From contig CM044863.1 of NCBI GenBank assembly GCA_024500155.1, forward strand, positions 9,169,501 to 9,233,500: DNA of 64,000 nucleotides, in the 5' to 3' direction. The notes under the pieces are model-generated. The model was not told where the DNA came from. It ran no database searches and saw nothing but the letters and a program-made list of their open reading frames with translations. Source of the stretch: Chenopodium formosanum. Lineage: Eukaryota; Streptophyta; Magnoliopsida; Caryophyllales; Amaranthaceae. The position numbers were made by a program, and so were the translations under genes. Positions 1 through 13,480 of the stretch are shown here, in pieces. Numbering within the stretch: the first letter of the stretch is position 1; each line of letters begins with the position of its first letter.

Positions 1-1233
1 AATGGGAAACTATAGGCAGAGCCTTTTTTATTTTACAAATCTATTTCCAAATTTTTGTAAGGCTTCACAGTTTTGCTTATAAAGTTTTGAAGTCTCCACT
101 GACAAGAAGTGCTTTTGTGTCTCGTCATTATTGTTGTTGCATGCATTATATGTTTTTCGTTTGTTAATTTTATGTTGGTGAGAAATAAAAAAACTCAACA
201 CTAAGGCACAAGGAGTTCTGAATAAAACCCATGTATAAATCTTACTGTTATCTAATGTGATATGTTCATACTGTATATCTGATATCTGAAGCCTTAACTG
301 TAGAATATTATTTGTAGCAGGAAACAAGAGATCAATTAATAATCAATGGATGCAAACAAATGTTTTTATTTTTATTTATTTATTTATTTTTGTTTTACTT
401 TTCATGGGAAAAAAATGAATATTATGAAAAGAATTTATATTGTCTTGCTACATAGGTTCTGTAAGAATAGGGGTAACATAATACCTGGTGCTAAACACAA
501 AATTTTTTTTTGGTCCGTTTTGTATTTAAGAGATCTTTCCACCACAACACCCACAAGTGGTTCATCACGTTTGGCTGCAGATCAGCTTATAATGGAGAAA
601 CATTTGCAGTAGATACACATTAATTGTAGTGGAATCTTTCGAAGTAAATTCTATATGTTGCTGTACTCATTCCAAAGTGTGTTGTAGTGGAGACTTTCTG
701 ATAAGTAATTTTTTTCAGAACTATTGTTACTTCAGCAGCCATGCCTGATCATTTTAAATTATATTTCCTTGATATGAAATAGTATGGATCCTATTATTCA
801 GTTCCTTTGTGCTCTTTGTTGGTAATATCCTCTATATTATCAGTGATTTAGGTTGGCTGGATTTTAGTCACTCTATTTGGTGCTCCTATTTTTGCAAATT
901 GTACTGTGTTTTTTTGGTGAAACATTTTATTTTTAATGCTTGCCAATGCACACCTTCAACAGTCAATATCTTTGAGACTTTGACAATCAATACGTAAAAA
1001 TTTGATATTTGAGTTGAATTTAGCAAGATCCCACATGGCCACATCAGTAGATTTTCCTTTCGAAAAAATCACCAAGAATAAACAATGTGTAGTGTGTGAA
1101 TAGTGCATATTTCAAAGTGTGTGTCTTCTTAGTTATTATTGGTGGTTCTTTTTTAATTGTTTAGTAGTATGAAAGGTTAACTTTTTAGATTTTGATCTCA
1201 TCGCACTCTCTATTTTACCCTACAAATTTCCAG
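1..1233 (+). other. Intron of the GCN2 gene (left edge of window)
   Basis: This AT-rich, T-rich stretch lies upstream of the first recognisable GCN2 exon, which begins after a TTTCCAG acceptor at 1231-1233. I found no segment matching the GCN2 N-lobe or RWD domain here, so those exons must lie left of the window. Short open frames at 346-612 and 809-997 are low-complexity and look like chance. Confidence 0.6.
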
Positions 1234-4200
1234 GCGTGGATTGAAACAAGAGTTGCAGGAAATCTAGAAGACAGCATGTGGGGTTCAAAGACTGGAAGAA
1301 GCTCCAGCTTCAGTTGCATGGGTGGCAGTTTGTCTGATACCATTGGACAGGAAGATATGATAGAGTCACCTTATCTTTACATCCAAATGGAATATTGCCC
1401 TAGGTTATCTCTTAAATCCAGACAAATCCATTGCATGAATTAGATTTGCCATTTTTTTTTCTTCCAATCTAAGCCAGCTCTCTAACAGCATAAGAAGCAC
1501 TGTTTTTCAAAACCTATGTGTTTGTGTTTTAATCTAAACCAGCATACCTTGCTAAGTAATTTTGATTTTTCGGTTCCTTTCTGTTTTGTGGCCAATGACT
1601 ATCAGCTTCTTTACTTAATTAGGTTTAATTTGTGCTTATATACAACATTAACCATCCTGTTTTCAATCTAGTGTATGGAGAATGCAATGTCTTGTAGGGT
1701 TCTATTTGTGGGATTCCCTTAGAATTGAATTTAATATTTTTGTGGTACTTTTATATCTTGCAGCTATTATGTTATGGTGGTTAACAAGTCTATCTTTGCT
1801 ATATCCTGTTCACATTTGAATATTATTATTAGCTCTCATTTGTGTCATGTTATTTTTTAAAATATTTTTTTTAATAAAAATATGTCTACAGGACTCTCCG
1901 TCAATTGTTTGATTCATATCGTCATTTTGACAAGGAATTAGCTTGGCATTTGTTTCGCCAAATTGTCGAAGGTTTGGGACACATACATGCACAAGGAATC
2001 ATTCATCGTGACTTGACGCCAAATAACATATTCTTTGATGCTCGCAATGATATTAAGATTGGTGATTTTGGCCTTGGTATGTTTTTTCAACTAAGATATA
2101 TTTTGGTTCAGAAATCGTTATTGGAAAATTTTTTAATTGGTGATCTTCTTTCACTTTTGGAAGCTATCCCAAGCTTCATTATGAAAGTCATGGGGATATT
2201 GGGATTATACATCTTTTACATGTCCTAATATAGCTCTGAGGCTCATTAGAATTTATTGTTTCATTTTGGGTTGTTGATGATGAAATTGTAAACATATAGC
2301 CGATATAGGACCTACCAAATTGTTTAGGGTTCATTTATACAAAACAATATACGCAAGAAGTATGTATTGAAAAAACAAAAAGATGTAGATGGGTACTTGA
2401 GGTAAACTAAATATGTGTAGGCCGTCAAGAAAATTAAAATTCTGCAGTAGTTCATTATGATGTTTAATGTCTCATATCCAAAGCCTCTAAGATGCAATAG
2501 CTACTACTATTTTGCATGCTTTCACAATGCCAGAGTGATAATGTAGATCAAAACCCATGCAGTAATTTTCTTTTCCTACTTTATTGCTAATTACGGATAG
2601 GTAGATGGTATAAACTCTTCGTTCATGGACCATAAATTTATTTATTGCAGCCAAGTTCTTAAAGCTTGAACAACTGGATCAGGAAACAACATTTCCTTCA
2701 GATGCACGACATGCACCAGGTGTTTCAATTGATGGTACCGGTCAAATAGGTACATATTTCTACACTGCACCAGAAATTGAGCAAGGATGGCCGAAGATTG
2801 ATGAGAAGGTGGTGAACTCTGCGTGATCTTTATTTAGGTTGCTGTTGTGGTTCATTTATAACTGTTATTCTTGCAGTACCTTTTGCATGTGGATGTGAAT
2901 TATTTGTATGGCATGGTTGCAGGCGGATATGTACAGTTTAGGAGTTGTATTTTTTGAGTTATGGCATCCTTTTGGAACAGCAATGGAGAGGCACATTGTT
3001 CTTTCAGATCTAAAGCAGAAGGGAGAGCTTCCTGCAGCCTGGGTTGATGTGTTCCCTGAGCAAGCCTCCTTGCTACGACGACTAATGTCTCCTATCCCTG
3101 CTGACCGTCCATCTGCTGTTGAACTACTTCAAGATGCCTTTCCACCGCGCATGGAGTATGAACTATTAGATAGTAAGTATGCTGATAAACAAGTGGCTTG
3201 AGTTTATTCTATCTCTTGCTGTCATGTGAATGGCACTGAATGCCATTGCTATATATATGCATGATCATAGCTACTTTTCTCTATTGCATGTTTGCAGCAG
3301 ATTGTGGACTGTAGCTCTGTCTTTGCATGAATAGCAACTGCAGTCTGCAGGAAACACCCTTCAAGTTTTGTTTCTTATGCATCTGAATTCACAGAAAACA
3401 TGAATGCTATTACAATTAGTTGACATGTTAATCTTACACAGGATGAGATTGGGTTTTCAAATTATCTATTAAGCGCATAAGATATCCATGTATACACACC
3501 GTATGCACTGTCTAGCACTAAGCATTATTTGGAGCATCTTCTGATGTAGCAGTAAGATGTGTAGGCAGATTGACTAATTAAGCTCACTGAAGTAGTGTTT
3601 GTCGTATCTTTGTATCCTAAACAGTATACTAGGTTAAAATAATTCCCCTAGTAATTTAAATTTTACAATTATGATACAAATGATGTGCTGTTTTACAAAA
3701 GTGAGAGGACTGATAAGGTTGAGATGAGGAAGGAAAAATTGAAAACAACAACAAAGCCTTAGAACCAAAATGATTTGGGGTTGGCTAACATGAATCGTCT
3801 TAAGGAATCGTACAATATAAAGAAAATGACATAACAAAGTAATCATTAAAAGAGTTTGATAAAAGGTGAGTAAAGTGAGTAAACGAAAGTGCATTTAAAA
3901 AAAATTAAGGGAGTTTTAAAAGAGAACCAAGAATAAAATTCAAGAAAGTTGTAAAAGAGTAATTAAAATGTTGAAGTATAAACATAAAGGTTTGAGAAGA
4001 ATTTAACAAAGGAAAACAATACAGTTCATAAAACATTGGTAGGCTAAAAATAAATTTAAATACGAAAATAAATTTAGAAAGTATATATAATCACGACACG
4101 TCGTTGACGTGAATTTTCTCCCTCCACACTGCTCTATCCAAGACCATATTTTCCTCAATCCCCAAAGCACTCATGTCACTCTCAAGTCTCAATCATCCTC

Positions 4201-7200
4201 TTCCAAACACTGAAAAAACAAAAGAAAATAAGTTGCTTTAAGTTTGAAAAAGGGTTGATTGTGTAGCTATAAGAGTAGTTCTGTGTATAAGTACAATACA
4301 GTAAGAATAGTATTTACTTAAACATAGTGGTGTTGTAGTCATCGAGCGATGAGTTGTAAATATATGGGCATCGGAAAACATATCTTCGTCCTCTGCCCAA
4401 CCTTCAATAGATGCAAGTAAATATATGGGCTTTTGATTTCTCAATTCTGGGTTTTCTTAATTTTGAAGTGAAATTTCAATATGTATGCAGACTTTCTACG
4501 TACAATGCAAACTTCTGAGGATACAAGTGTTTATGACAAAGTTGTGGGTGCTCTCTTTAACGAAGAATTGTTAGCTTCCAGAAGCAGTCGCCTTCATCAC
4601 TCAATTGGAGACGTGACTTCTGTTGCCCAATATTCAGAAGTAGAAACTGAACTTCATGATTATGTTATAGATGCAAGTAAGGAAGTGTTTAAACGACATT
4701 GCGCAAAACATTTGAAACTCAAAACGTTATGTTTGATGGATGATTTTCCGGTTTCAGGAAGGTCTGTTTCTAAAGTCATTTTAGTCTCTTGTCTTATTAG
4801 AGTGCCTTTCCAGTTACTTACAAAACTAAATTTTTGTTTTGGAAAGGGGAAGCATAAAGCTTTTATCTCAAGGTGGAGACATGGTTGAGCTTTCTCATGA
4901 GTTACGCTTGCCCTTTGTTAAATGGGCAACTGCAAACCAGGTAATTGATATGGAAATTTTTTAGAGTATTTCTTAAAATCATATGTGACATTACCTCAAA
5001 GACTGGATTTATGGGGTAATTTTTCTGAAGGCTATGGAAACTTTCTGTCAAGCCAAAACTACCATGCTTTACTTTTCATGATTTCTATAATATATGTCTG
5101 GGAGGTTTATTGTATTTAGCAGTACTTCTCATAATATTAGCTCAAGCTTTAGATTATCCTGTATTACTGTAGCACAGATCTGTTATTACTATTATTTTAA
5201 TTGTTTCCCTTTTCTACTTTATGTGCTGTTATAAGCATAAGATTACTTGTTGCGTGTAGAAATCATCATTCAAACGATACGAGATATCGTCTGTATATAG
5301 GAGAGCAATTGGTCATGCACCTCCAAATGTCTACCTTCAGGTAATCTTTTCATATGTTGCTTGATGTGATTAATAATTCCATTTTATGTGACATCGTTTG
5401 TTGTGACTAATATATTAAGTTAGGGTTCTAAAATATTTGTATTGCTATTCTACAGGGTGATTTTGATATTATAGGAGGTGCTTCACCCCTGACAGAAGCT
5501 GAAATTATAAAGGTACATTTTTGTTCTAATACTCAGATTTGGTATGAGATGTACAGACACATGGAAATACCACTAATGTGATTTTTCCGTAGGCAACTTT
5601 TAAATTGTTGCAGCATTGTTTTCAATAATGTTTTGTTGATAATTTTTTTTTTTTTAAAGCCATGAGAAATTAACTACGTTGTCATGTCATGATTACCACT
5701 AGATTTTTGACATGAGATCATGAGATGTCTACATGAGGCATGTATTAGCTTAGGTAATTTAAAGCATGCAGTAAAATTCCCACTTGTGTCTCCTCATTTT
5801 CTGGTTCCTTGAGAGTGAATGCAACTTATATTGAAAAGAGTCTAAAGATAGTAAATGTGTATTACAAGGAAAACTCTTATAAAATGTATTAAAAATAAAT
5901 TCCTGAGAAAAAGGACAAGAAAAGAGTTGTTTTATATGTGAAACGTAATTTGTTAGTACATTGATTGTTAGAACCTTATTGTGTAACCTATTTCCCGGAT
6001 GAAGAATGCCAAAGTGATACACTAAGGATTTGTTGCTGCTGACTTGGCTGGATGGAGATCCATCCTAATTGGACTTATATTTTACATTTTACCTAGCGAG
6101 TGATGCGATTGTGTCACCTAGCTTGTCATCAAATATTATTGGTACCACAATAGTAGTGGGGTATTTATCCCGTCTTATAAAGCCCCACGAAGGAGAAAAT
6201 GTTTGAAAATATTAAACTTGTAGTTTTGTGGTGGCTGGCTTTGCCAGACAAGATATTAAAAGGCATTAACATTTTCTGTTTTCTGTAGCAGATTCTTGTC
6301 TAAATCAATAACAACTGAACAAGCATATATCTTCCTTTGTGTTTATTGTAAAACATTCTCTATTTTCTGTAGCAGATTCTTGTCTAAAACATTAACAACT
6401 GAACAAGCATATATCTTCTGCTTTTTTGGTGTTTATTTTAATTTGTGTGTATTAATGTGTTATGCTTAAGCAGGAACTCCATTGGGTAATGATGTTGTCG
6501 TCATCACAGTTGTTTCTGTTGTTCACATGCATCGTGTTTGTAAAAATTATATTTATTTGAATTATTTCTTCTCTTGCTGAACCTTTGTTTGAAATTCTTT
6601 GGTTTTGTTGGATAGGCAACGATTGATATCTTAATGCAGTTTTTCAACCCAGACTCATTGTATATTCATCTGAGTCATGGAAATCTATTGAATGCTATGT
6701 GGTCTTGGGCAGGAATCAAGGCTGAGCACCGGCAGAAAGTAGCTGAGGTATATCCTCATGGATTCATAAAATAATATTTATACCTTTACTGATTTTTTAA
6801 ATTTTGACAAAAAGCTTCATGAATGTTCTGTTTCAGATTTTATCTATGCTAGGCTGTCTGCCTCCCCAATCCTCTGAACGGAAATCCAAATGGGTATTAA
6901 TCAGGCGTCAGCTTCTTCAGGTACGATCATATATAGTTGTAGCTGCAAAATTTCTGGTTGCAAAATTGTCTGTTGGGAATACTATTTTGTTTGCAAATTA
7001 TCATATATCTAATTTGGAAGGTTGAAATCCTGAAGTGAGTTACAGCTACACTGGAGTAACAGTAAGTCAGTAACAGTAACACTGATATTGTAGGCATTTC
7101 TAATTTAAAAAAGCAACCTGTTAGGATGGTAGGGATTCTTTGGTTGTATTGTGCATCAAATCTAGAGTGTATGTAAATATTTCTTACATAATTTTGGAGA

Positions 7201-10200
7201 AGTAAGGACTAATATGTTTGTGGCAGTCAACGTTGATGTGAGCTGTAGTTGTATTGTGCATCAAGTTTAGAGTATTGTAAATTTGTTTTACATGGTTTCT
7301 GAAAGGAAAGAGACTACTAACATGTTGTGTGCCAATCAACTTTGATGTGGGGTTTGTGGTAGTTAAAGCAATATGATATTTTATTTTTATTTATTTTTTT
7401 CAAAATAAGGTACCCTGCAATATTATTTGTGGGAGAGGGTCAATTAGTGTCTTTTGAATACATGATTGAGTTCTCCATAGGTATTTTTCTGTCTTTTAGT
7501 CTCGTTAGCTTGTGTGAGTTAATCTCACTTTTCAAATTGTAATGAGCAAGTTTCTTAAAAATGAAATTTACTTTATTTAGAACACAAAATAATGTACTTT
7601 ATTTACTTTTTTTTTTTATATATTTTTTTTATTTACTCACTTTCCTTTTTTTAATGTTTCTTTTTAATTTACTCATTTATAACTTACTATTTTCAGAAAT
7701 GAGACCTACCACTCTTTCTCTCACAGATATACTTTTATACGAAGTATGTCACTTTCACATGTTACTTTTTCTCTCTCCTAAAATGTAACCAATTTCTTGG
7801 TTTCCGTGAAAAGCAAAGTGTGTGAATTTAAAGGGCAGGGGTTAGGGAATAAATACGTCTATGTGTGCACTTTCTATTGTAACTAATTTGTTCAGTTATT
7901 TTTATAACTTATCTTTTCAATAGATGAATTCAAATATTTTCTGGATACATTCAAAAATGTGAAGTTGTTATGTAATCAGGAAGTTCGTCTGCCAGAAGCA
8001 GTTGTTAATAGATTGCAAGCAGTGGGCCAACGATTTTGCGGAGATTCACAACAGACTCTACCAAGATTAAGAGGGGCACTTCCAGCAGGTAGATGTGAAG
8101 TATATAGTTTAACTAAATTAACAGACAATTTATTGATTTTTTCCTCTTGTCACTGTGTTGCATGTGTAGATACATCTACGCGCAAGGCACTTGATGAGAT
8201 ATCTAGTCTTTTAAGCTATCTCAGAGTATGGAAAATTGAAAAGCATATTTACATTGATTCGCTTATGCCACCAAATGAATACTACCACAGAGATTTGTAT
8301 TTTCAGGTATATGACATAAAATTGTTTGGGCATGCAACTAGGATAATTTATCATCTCTTTAAACTGTGAGAACTTTTATAAAAGAAATTTTGTACTCCTT
8401 GTGTGATCGTAGGTAAAGCTAATCTACAGCAAATTTCTAATATATTTCTTTTAAGCTTTCTTATTCAAGCTTTGTTTGAATAACATACTCTATTGATGGT
8501 AGATATACTTGAGAAAGGAATCATCTGGGTCACCGATTGAGGGTACATTGCTAGCTTTAGGTGGTCGGTATGACTATTTGCTGCATCAGATTTGGGAGCG
8601 TGAACATGTAAGTTTGTTTTACACACTATCATATTTACTCTTCATATTTAAACATGTAAGTTTGTTATAATTACATTTTTAACTTTCTTTGTTCTATTTT
8701 GTTGGTTACACTTTTGTTTATACGATCATAGTTCATGAGTGATACGTCATGAAAAGTAATGAGTGATTTGGAAAAGAGGGGGAAAAAAACATTTTTATCC
8801 TCTAGCAATAAAGAAGCAATATATTTTATTGTAACCAATTTTTATTATTTTAAAATGCAGAAAATAGCTAATTTTGTTTAAAATATATGTAGGAGTATGT
8901 TGCATTGCTGAATTGTTAAGAGGGTTTCTAATTAAAAATTGGACATGAAAAATGAGAAAAGGGTTGAAAAAAGGTTGTGTCTGAAAGACGTTAAAATGGG
9001 CACTTGGTGCAAAATCTGTTCATCTGTTGTATAGTCTTTTTGTCACTGAACAACTATTACAGTAGTGTTGATATACTTCGTATATGTCAAGTCTTTTAAC
9101 CTTTTTCTATAAGGGGTCAACTTGGAAAATGATTGGGTTATGAAGTTGGGCCGTTGGGGTCAGCCCTCCCTTGTCCACTTGATGGGAAAGGAAATTTTAT
9201 CTGCAAAGTAAAATTGTTATTAATTGTTACATTCTTGTTGCAGCCTTTCTATGAGGTATATATGTTCAACTATCTGTGACCAACGTTGAATTAACTAAAA
9301 CGATCATCCTATGACAAACCAAAGTGGAAACTGAGACAATTACAACTAGAGAGGGTTGTTCTAATCAAACTGCAGATACCCATAATTACATGTACCAGAG
9401 TTTTATAATTGAAGCTCTGCTATTGGGGCTTATTCTTATATGTTAACTAGACATTAAGATATATTATCAAGATGCAATTTAAACTTTCATTTTCTGAAAC
9501 AGGTTTATTAATAAAGCAGTGTACAAAAATAGTTGTACATGGAACTTATATTATGATAAGAAGTTTGTGACATAGCAAATGCTTCACTGGAGAAAATACA
9601 TTCACCTAATAACATAGAAGGGGTATATTCATTGAATAGGAAACCTTGCACTTAATCACCAATGATCCCTACTTAATTTGTGGACTATATTCATGCAATC
9701 AGGCGATTTGTGGAGTTTAAGGATATTTGCAACTGTGGTCAGTGATTGCATAAAAAATTGTTTTGATATGAATGGATGGTGATCGGTTGACGTTTATGAA
9801 GATGAATGTTTAAATGGCAGATATGGATGGTGGACGATGTTAATGATGTAAAATCATTCATATCTAGTAAAGTAGTAGCTTTTGAATTCTTGAAGCTGTT
9901 CAAGTAATAGGAAATTCTATAGAAAGCATTATGTCGTTGATGGGGGATAGGGGGAAATGTGGGATTTATAAAGGGTCTTTTCTGTTAAAAAAAAAAAAAA
10001 ATCATGTCAAATCCTCTTACAGCGAGTTGTTGGGAGAATGTGACAATGATCTATTGACGTGGGAAGTAGCTGTGGTTTTCATGTGTATGTGATCTGAAAA
10101 CATTGTCTAGAATCTAGATTGCCAGGCATCTCTTTGGTGGACTGGATTGTTAATCCCATCTCTTTTTAACTATTAGTTGCACAAATTGCTTTTAATGCAG

Positions 10201-11153
10201 ACTAACTGTTCAAACCTTTTTGTTTCTTTGGTCTTATTGGATATTATTGTACTATTTTATTCATAATTGTTTTATCATGCACTGACCTGAGTGTTTTCAG
10301 AGGTCATCTCCACCTGGTGCTGTTGGGATCAGTCTTGCACTTGAAACAATTATTCAACATTCTTGTGTGCATATCAAACCTATCAGGTTTACTCTCTCTA
10401 TTTTATCTATGTATTTAGTGTGTGCACGCCATTTTCTCATGCCATCAAATTGGTTATTGCTTGCTTGGCTGATATAGGTGCTATGATGAATTTACATTTT
10501 TGCAGAAGCGAGGCTTGTGCTGGTGTTCTGGTATGCTCAAAGGGAGGAGGTGGTTTATTAGAAGAGCGCATGGAGATTGTGGTAGAACTATGGGAAGCCA
10601 ATATTAAGGTAAGAAAGCTGAATTATTGAAGAACTCTACCATATTACTAAGTTGTGCTCCGAATTTTATGATTTTTCTATTTGGTTTTTAGGCTGAATAT
10701 GTGCCGTCATCTGATCCGAGCCTTACAGAACAGTATGAATATGCAAATGAGCATGATATCAAGTGGCTTGTCGTTATTACTGATTCTGGAGTTTCTCAAA
10801 AGGATACTGTAAAGGTTAGGCTGATATCAAGTATTAAACTTGTAATTCCTCGAGGATGTATTTGAATTTTTTCCCTTCTTCCGTAGTGTGAATGCTATTC
10901 TAGTCTGCACTTAACCACTTGGGAAATCTAATTTTTGACTATCATAGGCAACTTGGGGTTTCCCACATCTACAACGATAATCAGCTCTTAGCAAAATCAA
11001 ATATAGTCTGATAGCAATTAAGATTTACGTGTATGTTGTCAGGTCCGTCATCTCGAACTCAAGGGGGAAAAAGAAGTTGAAAGAGAAAATCTTGTCAGGT
11101 TTCTTTTGGAGGCAATGTCATCTCAATTTAGGAGTCTTTCTCGTTGGAGTTAA
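1234..11153 (+). CDS. GCN2: eIF2-alpha kinase GCN2, 3' part (kinase C-lobe and HisRS-like domain)
   Basis: GCN2 binds uncharged tRNA through a histidyl-tRNA-synthetase-like domain and phosphorylates eIF2-alpha to lower translation under amino-acid stress. I read seventeen exons with GT-AG borders and consistent phase: 1234-1403, 1892-2076, 2651-2808, 2923-3172, 4491-4761, 4847-4940, 5260-5340, 5456-5512, 6616-6747, 6837-6920, 7980-8088, 8170-8306, 8503-8607, 10301-10386, 10506-10608, 10692-10814 and 11043-11153 (TAA). The first gives the end of the kinase N-lobe (YLYIQMEYCP). The second carries the catalytic loop HRDLTPNN and the third completes DFGLAKF; the fourth has the C-lobe segment ADMYSLGVVFFELWHPFG. 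Exons from 4491 on form the HisRS-like region (RRAIGHAPP, ALGGRYDYL, PPGAVGISLALE) and the anticodon-binding-like C-terminus (VLVCSKGGGG, ending SRWS). The N-terminal RWD region and N-lobe are outside the window. No stop or frameshift was seen, so the gene looks functional. Confidence 0.95.
3742..3800 (-). mobile_element. RTE-type LINE 3'-end-like fragment in a GCN2 intron
   Basis: The plus strand reads an AAC trinucleotide run, then AAAGCCTTAGAACCAAAATG and a GGGGTTGGCTAACATGAATC segment. From memory of plant genomes, this motif (TTGTTG run plus AAGGCTTT and a CCAACCCC/GATTC stretch on the other strand) marks the 3' tail of RTE-like non-LTR elements. Only the tail is present and no coding remnant was seen beside it. 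Confidence 0.4.
6281..6430. repeat. 84-bp tandem duplication in a GCN2 intron
   Basis: The segment beginning TTCTGTAGCAGATTCTTGTC at 6281 recurs at 6365 with few changes, including ACTGAACAAGCATATATCTTC. The two copies are nearly identical, so the duplication is fairly recent. It lies in the intron between the exons ending at 5512 and starting at 6616. Confidence 0.75.
7140..7345. repeat. Diverged ~105-bp tandem duplication in a GCN2 intron
   Basis: TTGTATTGTGCATCAA occurs at 7144 and 7249. It is followed in each copy by similar AGAGT..GTAAAT, AGTAAGGACTAA / AGAGACTACTAA and CAAC(G/T)TTGATGTG segments. The copies have drifted more than those at 6281. Confidence 0.6.
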
Positions 11154-12009
11154 GCATGCTGATACCTGTCCATTCAGCTAATTATCAACATGAGAGCTTC
11201 AGAATCTGTTCAGAATGAGCTACAGGTAACAGAAATTATTCCCTTGCCATGATATGATATTGATTTTCGAGATGTAAATAATTATATACAGAGGTGACTA
11301 AATTAGAATGTAAAAAATGGTTTTTTTTTCCCCCCAATAGAAACTAAAATGATTTCAACCAAGTAGTAGCAATTCGTGTATGATTGGTAGTTGTTTTTTC
11401 CCGTAATCTTATTCAAGGACGTATGGATTTATTTCCAAGGGCTAAATAGTAGATTACATTGTTGGTGAAACTCAAATGATCATCTATTTTGCAGGTTATG
11501 CTGGCCTCTCCATGCTGTTAAAAGACAGTACTCCAGTGAACAATTTTGTCTTAGTTACAGTGGCAAAGTTTAGCTAGAGTCACACTATGTTGCGTTGCTG
11601 CTACAAATTTTGGCAATGAGCTCAATTCGTTTATCTATACCGGTTACATTACATTTTTTTTCAATTCTTTTTTACTTGTAAATATGCGTTCGTCAGGCAA
11701 TGTAAATATTTACCGTACACCTTACAGATTCTTAAGGATCTTAGTCAATATGATGTTTAAAAATAGGTTTTGATCATCTGAAGTAAGTTTGATTGATTGT
11801 GTAGCTCAAACACAACCAAATCAATCATGGCTATTAGGCCAAGAACCAAATGGTTGCATTCTTTTTGTTGCAGTTTTGTTTAGTCCAGATAAATTTATCC
11901 AATCCAAAAGAACCAAGGATTTTGACCCACAACATTATGCTTGTTTTACAATTTACATCTACCATGACCTTGAATTTATTGTTAATAGTACTTGTTACAT
12001 TGCTTTGCT
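11154..12009 (+). other. GCN2 3'UTR with a probable UTR intron, then flanking DNA
   Basis: Downstream of the TAA there is a plausible intron at 11226-11494: CTACAG|GTAACA donor and a T-rich TTTTGCAG acceptor. The rest is AT-rich with no convincing gene. A poly(A) signal could not be assigned. Confidence 0.45.
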
Positions 12010-12175
12010 TGCGGAGGTGTCTATTCGGGTGTTCGGATCAGGTTCGATGAGGTTGGGTCAATTTTTAAAGTTGAATATGGTAAATTATTGTGTCCATGCA
12101 AGTAAAAATCTAAATCGAATATTTTTCAGATCGGTTTTGAATTGGGTCGGCTCAAGTGTGGTTTTGACACCTCTA
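12010..12175. mobile_element. Small hAT-like MITE with GAGGTGTC ends
   Basis: GAGGTGTC near 12014 and its complement GACACCTC near 12167-12174 face each other as inverted ends. The left interior reads TATTCGGGTGTTCGG and the right interior is GGGTCGG-rich, a composition typical of plant hAT-type MITEs. The flanks share only CTTGC, so the target duplication is unclear. Confidence 0.4.
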
Positions 12176-12199
12176 CACTTGCCTATTTTTTTGGTGTTT

Positions 12200-12286
12200 A
12201 GAGAGCCACAAGGGCGGGGGTGAGAATTGATCCCAAAATCTCTTGGAACCAGAAAGAAAACTCTAACCACTTGAGCTATCCCTCAC
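12200..12286 (-). mobile_element. tRNA-derived SINE-like fragment
   Basis: On the minus strand the sequence starts GAGGGATAGCTCAAGTGG, a good RNA polymerase III A box (TAGCTCAAGTGG). About 35 nt later comes GGGATCAATTCTC, which resembles a B box. No cloverleaf can be drawn, so this is a tRNA-derived SINE head rather than a tRNA gene. Its 3' body was not delimited. Confidence 0.45.
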
Positions 12287-12516
12287 TCTCCTCCACACTT
12301 GCCTATAACAAATTAACAACACATGTATTCATGAAATTCACAATTGTCATACCACTCATACTTATCGATGTAAAATCATCAACTATATCCGTTGGTTTGG
12401 GGCAAAAAAGCAAGATATAGTTCTTAAATATGATAGTGGTCCATTAATCCCGCGGTTCAAGCTAAGCTAAGGCCTTAGGTATTACCAAACATTTTAAATG
12501 ACATTTTCCAAACTTA

Positions 12517-12644
12517 GGGCATGTTCCAATGTATTGAAATCAACTGAACTGGAGCTGAATTAAAATGAAATGAATATTTTATAAGAGAAGGAAATTAGGA
12601 ATTGAGCTGAACTGAACTGAAAATAAACGTATGAGAATAGGCCC
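12517..12644. mobile_element. Tourist-like (PIF/Harbinger) MITE, 128 bp
   Basis: It starts GGGCATGTTCCAATG and ends GAGAATAGGCCC, giving imperfect inverted ends. It is flanked by TTA on both sides (12514-12516 and 12645-12647), the usual 3-bp Harbinger target. The interior is rich in GAACTGAA motifs and matches the outer nested element at 27741-28253. Confidence 0.7.
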
Positions 12645-12655
12645 TTAATTCTCTA

Positions 12656-12768
12656 AATAACGCCTTCGACGATTGCCAATACCTTGAATGGACATTATTT
12701 GATTGCTAATAAAGTTCATTGCCAAATAACGCCTCCGACTATTGCCAATACCTTGAATGGACATTATA
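12656..12768. repeat. Short tandem duplication, 69-bp period
   Basis: AATAACGCCTYCGACKATTG, followed by CCAATACCTTGAATGGACAT, occurs at 12656 and again at about 12725 with two or three differences. No coding frame is involved. Confidence 0.7.
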
Positions 12769-13280
12769 CCTACATCAATTTTTATTAGTGAGCTATCAAA
12801 TTAGATTTAAGTTGATAGATGACTTTCTAAATGGACATTATTAAAATTGATTGGATCATAAAATCAAAAGGTTGTTTTATTATTAGATTGACGTCCCTAT
12901 TATACTAATTATCCTAATATATTAAAAGGCATTTCTAAAAAAAAGTATATGTGTCACGTATACCCTTTTACTTAAACCATATTATAAATATGAAAATAAA
13001 TGTATATAATTAAAAGGACTAATAAAAAAAACACCAAAAAAATTAAATACATATAATCATAAGGTTTAATTAAAGTAGTAACCTGTGCAACACTTGGGCC
13101 ACATACTAATTAATTATTAAATAATTTATTTGTAGCGGATTTGTTAAACCATATCAATGATTTAATGGCCTTAAAGTTTCAAACGTAACTTTAAAAGTGA
13201 ATCACTAAATCACGCTAGATATTTGACATGTAATGCTCATATTTTTGTAAGACATTATAAACATGCCCTTTTATAAAATA

Positions 13281-13475
13281 TACCCCATTTTGATTTCTCT
13301 TCCAATATTCACTCTTTACTTTACTTACCCCACCACCCACCAATTTATTACCCATCACCTTACACATCTTACAAAAATACAGGCGTTTTCCGATAATACG
13401 ATCTTTAGTAGTAAGGTGGTGGGTGGTAAACCGGTGGGTGGTGAGGTAAATAAAGTAAAAGGTGAAATGGGTGTA
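13281..13475. mobile_element. MITE with long imperfect inverted repeat (TACCCC/TACACCC ends)
   Basis: The left half (TACCCCATTT, then ACTTTACTTACCCCACCACC) is the complement of the right half (GGTGGTGAGGTAAATAAAGT, then AAATGGGTGTA). TA lies on both outer edges, as for Tc1/mariner-type MITEs. It sits five bases left of a second MITE and about 440 bp upstream of the FRIGIDA-like start codon. Confidence 0.6.
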
Positions 13476-13480
13476 TAATA

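Noticed and set aside
346..997. Small open frames in the first kilobase as GCN2 upstream exons.
   Set aside because: They are AT-driven and do not match the GCN2 N-lobe, which should directly precede the exon at 1234.
11789..12223. 144-codon open frame downstream of GCN2.
   Set aside because: It runs through a MITE-like segment and into a SINE-like one, lacks any domain, and overlaps frames on both strands.
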